Shown: positions 5,245-8,424 of the stretch, piece after piece
Numbering within the stretch: position 1 is the stretch's first letter
How the letters are laid out: each line of letters opens with the position of its first letter
DNA from: Komagataeibacter kakiaceti JCM 25156
Lineage (GTDB): Bacteria; Pseudomonadota; Alphaproteobacteria; Acetobacterales; Acetobacteraceae
NCBI RefSeq assembly: GCF_000613305.1
Contig: NZ_BAIO01000077.1
Location: 1-8,424 of the forward strand
Direction: 5' to 3'
DNA length: 8,424 nt
Program-made: the position numbers and the translations under genes
Notes under the pieces: generated by a model
What the model was told of the DNA's origin: nothing
Seen by the model: the letters and a program-made list of their open reading frames with translations, nothing else
Database searches by the model: none

Positions 5245-7442
5245 TCAGTTCACGTTATCCAGTGCATAAACAACCAGATCATCAGTTACCGGCGTCATCA
5301 TGAAGTGATGCCCGCCCGCCATGATCGCGACGTACTGCTTGCCCTTGTATTCATACGTCATGGGAGTGGCCTGCCCGCCGCCGGGCAGGACGTCGTTCCA
5401 TACTTCCTTGCCGGTATGCAGGTCGAAGGCATGGATCATGTTATCCGTCGTGGCGGCGACAAAGATCAGGCCCCCCGCCGTAATGACCGGGCCGCCATTA
5501 TTGGGCGTGCCGATGGTCAGCGGCAGGTGCGTGGGCAGGCCGAATGGACCGTTGGAACGCGCACTACCCAGCGGATGCTGCCACAGGACTTTCTGCGTGT
5601 GCATGTCTATGGCGGTAATCATGCCATAGGGCGGGCGGTTGCACATCATGCCCGTATATTCATCCCAGAAAGGTGAGACAACAACGCCATAGGGTGTTTC
5701 CGCCATGGCTCCTGCCCCTTCGGCCCCGCCGCCGCCGGGCTTGTAGCTGGGGTCATCCACCGGCATCAGGCCCAGCTTATCTGCCTTCTTGCGGCTGACA
5801 AGCTGGTCATACATCGGCATGTTGTTCCAGTTGGCGATCAGGATGCCGGTCTTTTCATCATAGGCCATGCTGCCCCAGTCCGAACCGCCATTATAGCCGG
5901 GATATTCCAGCCAGGGCTTGGTAATGCTGGGGGGTGTAAACTCACCCACATAATTGGCGCGACGGAATTTCAGGCGGCAATAAAGCTGATCAATGGGGGA
6001 CATGCCCCACATATCGGCTTCCTTCAGCGGGGCAAAACCAAGGCGCGGCATGCCAACCGACCACGGCTGCGTGGGCGAACGCGGGTCATCCGCCACATTG
6101 CCGGGCGAAGGTGCCGGGCGTTCTTCAACCGGCAGCACCGGCTCACCCGTGCGGCGGTCAAGCACGAAGGTCTGGCCACGCTTGGTGGGCATGATCAGCG
6201 CAGGCACCGTACTGCCGTCGGGTTTTGTGAAGTCCATGAGCGTGGGCTGGGAGCCGATGTCGTAATCCCACACGTCCTTATGCACGGTCTGGAACACCCA
6301 GCGTGGCTCGCCCGTTTTCACGTCGATCGCCACCACGGCGGAGGATACCTTGTTCTCCTCCGGGCTGCGGAGCGCGCTATAGTAATCCGCCGCCGAGTTG
6401 CCGGTAGGCACATAAACCAGCCCCAGCGCATTATCGCCAACCATCGCGGCCCATGAATTGGGCGTGCCACGGCTGTAATGCTCGCCTTCCTTCGGCTCGC
6501 CATGGTCATGCGGGCGATTGACATCCCATGCCCACAGGAAGCGCCCGGTTTCGGCATCATAGCCACGGATCACACCCGATGGCGCCCAGCGGCGCTGGCC
6601 ATCAAGGATTTCCTGGTTGGTGATGATCGCGCCATTCACGATGGGCGGCGGCGCGGTTTCCGCCACGAATCCGGGCACGGATTCGCCCATGCCTTTCATC
6701 AGGTTGACCTGGCCGTGATAGCCAAATCCCTCGCACAGCTTGCCATCCTCGCTATCCACCTCGATCAGGCGTTCATCAAGGGTCGCCTCAAGAATGCGAT
6801 GGTGGCAATGCTCCCCTTCCGGCACGGTGGAGGACGTATAGTAGACCACCGCCTTGCACGCTGCGGTATAGGGAATGCTGTCGTATTTCTCGTTCGCGTG
6901 GAAGTGCCACACTTCCCTGCCCGTTGCCGGATCGATACGCATCATGTCGTTCTGGGCCGAGCATGTGTATAGCCCGTCACCCACCTTGATGGGCGTGGTC
7001 TCGGCGGCCCATTTGTTCACCTGCCCCGGCGCCGGCTTGCTGCCGGTGTGGTAAATGAACGCACGGTGCAGATGGCTGATATTGGCGGGCGTGATCTGGT
7101 CCAGTGGCGAGAAACGGGTCGCACGGTCGTCATGCCCGTAGGCGGGCCAGTCATCATGCGCGGGGATGGCCGTTACCTGCGCCACGGCGGGTGATGCCTC
7201 GCTGGGTTCGGCGGGGGGGCCGTCGGGAATGTTCGCCGCGTTCACACCTGGCGCCTGCGGGGCATTGGGCGGCGGCGGTGCATACGCATCGCGTGTGGAA
7301 CTGGACTGTTCCTCGGGTTCGGTGGCGTTACCTTCACCCGGTGGCAGGCTGGTGGGGGAACCTGTGCTACGGCGGTTCCGGCCACGCCAGCGATGATGGT
7401 CGCGCCCATGAGCAGGGCGCGCAGCATTGATTTCCGGGGCAT
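5245..7442 (-). pseudogene. sldA: PQQ-dependent polyol dehydrogenase large subunit, frameshifted near the N-terminus
   Basis: Periplasmic quinoprotein of the glucose/quinate/polyol dehydrogenase family. It would oxidise polyols such as glycerol, sorbitol or arabitol with PQQ and hand electrons to ubiquinone through its membrane partner SldB. The start at 7442 gives a signal peptide (LRALLMGATIIAGVAGTAVAQ), but this frame stops near 7242. The rest lies one frame over. Adding one C to the CCCCC run (plus-strand G, 7354-7358) restores a continuous protein of about 732 residues, near the usual SldA size. Numbering on that restored protein: signal 1-27, Pro/Ala-rich linker about 29-95, beta-propeller from WPAYGHDD (99). 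HKDVWDYD (Asp393) aligns with the E. coli Gcd segment carrying Asp466, and TKRGQTFVLDRRTG supplies the equivalent of Lys493. The catalytic domain is intact. Its start overlaps the sldB stop (TAATG). An inositol dehydrogenase of the same split type is an alternative specificity. Confidence 0.85.
7354..7358 (-). other. C5 homopolymer where the sldA frame is lost
   Basis: On the coding strand the local codons are CAG GTT CCC CCA CCA in the signal-peptide frame. With six Cs they would be CAG GTT CCC CCC ACC AGC CTG, continuing into the long catalytic frame. No other nearby one-base change joins the two frames as cleanly. Confidence 0.75.
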
Positions 7443-7828
7443 TAGACAGCCTTCCGTGCATGAAGTGCGTGCGAATCCTGTGCGCGCCGGAGTACGGGCA
7501 GACAGGCCAGCACGGCAATGGCGAGGAGTGTGGGGCCGAACACGCGCGGCAGCAGGCCCCAGCCATCCAGCCCGACTTCCCACAGCGCCCAGACCCATGT
7601 GATCCCGTAAGCCGCAAGGTAAAGCAGCCCACCCGCAACCCGGCCCATGGCCATGAGAACCCCGGCGATGATAATGGCCAGCCCGCACAGGAGATAGTAC
7701 CAGGAGCCGCCAATGAAGGCGAGTTCCGCCCCCATATACGCCAGCGGCACGCCCAGAATGATGATGATAATGGCCAGCACAAGCGTCGCCCATCCGGCGG
7801 CGCCGTGTGGTCTTGTCAAAGACGACAT
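7442..7828 (-). CDS. sldB: PQQ-dependent polyol dehydrogenase small membrane subunit
   Basis: A 128-residue integral membrane protein equivalent to the N-terminal membrane domain of single-chain glucose dehydrogenase (Gcd). In SldBA-type enzymes this domain is a separate gene that anchors and helps activate SldA and contributes to ubiquinone reduction. Four to five hydrophobic segments are visible at about 13-32, 43-62, 66-84 and 97-113. Family motifs are GGSWYYLLCGL (40-50) and WALWEVGLDGWGLLPR (80-95), close to the Gcd WALWEVG...PL.PR pattern. The short basic tail RRAQDSHALHARKAV ends at a TAA whose last A is the first base of the sldA ATG, so translation of the two is probably coupled. The gene order sldB-sldA matches Gluconobacter. 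The start at 7828 is supported by a purine-rich site upstream and by the alignment of the first membrane segment. The frame is intact. Confidence 0.88.
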   Translation of the reverse strand: MSSLTRPHGAAGWATLVLAIIIIILGVPLAYMGAELAFIGGSWYYLLCGLAIIIAGVLMAMGRVAGGLLYLAAYGITWVWALWEVGLDGWGLLPRVFGPTLLAIAVLACLPVLRRAQDSHALHARKAV

Positions 7829-7836
7829 GATGGATG

Positions 7837-7845
7837 TTCCTTCCC
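7837..7845 (-). promoter_or_regulatory. Ribosome binding site of sldB
   Basis: Coding-strand GGGAAGGAA ends 8-9 bases before the ATG at 7828. It is the only good Shine-Dalgarno match for the sldBA pair; sldA itself seems to rely on the TAATG overlap. Confidence 0.6.
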
Positions 7846-8400
7846 AGTCATGGAATGGAAGCTAGGCGCGCCCGTATCAAAAATAAAAAAACGAAATCGC
7901 GATCTTGGTAACAACTTTATTATTGCTTATGAATGTCAGGTATTTCTAAAAAATATGAATAACGCCATGTAACTTTCAGGGGGCATAAGTACTTAATTCC
8001 TGTCCCGCCCTATTCCAGCCAAGGCAGCGCAGTCCGCCACGGCCTGTAAAGTGGGCGGATGACGGGCTTGTCCATGAGATGAAATGATGAATGACGGTGA
8101 AGCACCGGACCTACAATGCGCGCATAACGACATGAAAATAAACCGACATATCAAACAGATCGGACTGATCGACGTTTCAGGAACGCATAAGGAAAGGGAA
8201 AAGCAGGGTCATGGTTGAACGTGGTAATCATGGACCTGTTCGCGTTATCTGCTGGTGAAGAAAGTTGCTTTCTACTTTTGATTTATACGCCATTTTATGG
8301 ATGTATGACTGATGGAATTCGGAACCGCCCGATCTATCGTCGCATTATGGGAAACAAAATACAGGAATTATTATTACAAACATTAATATGTATATAAATA

Positions 8401-8422
8401 TATTTATTGTAATTAATAAATA
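8401..8422. repeat. AT-only inverted repeat at the window edge
   Basis: TATTTATT (8401-8408) and AATAAATA (8415-8422) are perfect inverted repeats around GTAATT. The surrounding 8370-8424 is almost entirely A and T. It may be a promoter or nucleoid-protein site of the next gene outside the window, or simple low-complexity sequence. Confidence 0.4.
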
Positions 8423-8424
8423 AA

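Larger units (their letters stand above)
7829..8424. other. Long AT-rich upstream region of sldBA, no convincing gene
   Basis: About 600 bases. The part from 7870 to 7980 is very AT-rich and should hold the sldBA promoter, but no minus-strand -35/-10 pair with proper spacing stood out. An imperfect stem TCCGCCAC (8033-8040) / GTGGGCGGA (8051-8059) with a one-base bulge has no U-run after it. Short plus-strand frames (8132-8218, 28 residues; 8212-8259, 15 residues; 8215-8397, 60 residues from TTG) show no recognised motif. From about 8230 to the edge the sequence becomes extremely AT-rich, unlike the rest of the window. Confidence 0.4.

Noticed and set aside
7354..7358. Classical phase-variable homopolymer tract
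   Set aside because: Five or six Cs is short for a typical phase-variation tract, so I mention it only as a minor possibility.
7245..7360. Programmed -1 ribosomal frameshifting to make SldA
   Set aside because: The site T CCC CCA does not fit the usual X XXY YYZ slippery pattern well, and I saw no obvious downstream pseudoknot or upstream Shine-Dalgarno-like stimulator. A one-base loss is simpler, though a test of the protein product would settle it.
3288..8142. Near-identical short sequence AACGA(T/C)ATGAAAATAA at about 3289 and 8127
   Set aside because: Fifteen of sixteen matches, but one such pair is roughly expected by chance in a window of this size.
8215..8397. 60-codon plus-strand frame starting at TTG
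   Set aside because: No convincing ribosome binding site, AT-rich codons unlike the other genes, no motif, and it runs into low-complexity sequence.
1..8424. CRISPR array, tRNA, rRNA, insertion sequence, toxin-antitoxin or defence genes
   Set aside because: No regularly spaced repeats, no recognisable RNA gene, transposase, terminal inverted repeats or defence-type motifs were found on either strand.

Overview
The window looks like chromosomal DNA of an acetic acid bacterium (Acetobacteraceae; Komagataeibacter or Gluconacetobacter would fit). The coding parts are GC-rich, and the right part carries a two-subunit, membrane-bound, PQQ-dependent polyol dehydrogenase locus (sldB-sldA type), which is characteristic of this family. 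The genus is inferred from gene content and composition only.

Layout, left to right. (1) 36-1948, minus: a lipoprotein alpha/beta hydrolase of about 637 residues, broken by one frameshift near 595. (2) 2228-3279, plus: three small exported proteins, namely a DUF333 protein, a second lipid-anchored protein that is a shrunken DUF333 paralogue, and a short lipoprotein with a Lys/Ala/Pro/Thr-rich tail. (3) 3280-3671: no gene I can defend. (4) 3672-4061, plus: a YidB-like protein, followed by two back-to-back palindromes and a strong intrinsic terminator. (5) 4205-4795, minus: tag, DNA-3-methyladenine glycosylase I. (6) 4796-5183: an AT-richer spacer with several dyads, one of which may belong to an interspersed repeat. 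(7) 7828-5245, minus: sldB then sldA, joined by a TAATG overlap and closed by a strong intrinsic terminator. The sldA reading frame is broken in a five-base C run just after the signal peptide. (8) 7829-8424: a long AT-rich upstream region with no convincing gene.

The sldBA pair is the only clear functional unit. The small subunit anchors the periplasmic PQQ beta-propeller to the membrane and passes electrons to ubiquinone during incomplete oxidation of polyols. The left half holds envelope proteins of mostly unknown role. I see no mobile element, CRISPR array, RNA gene, or convincing new multi-gene system. The most useful observations are the two single-base frame breaks (real pseudogenes or assembly errors), the tandem DUF333 pair, and some unexplained palindromes.
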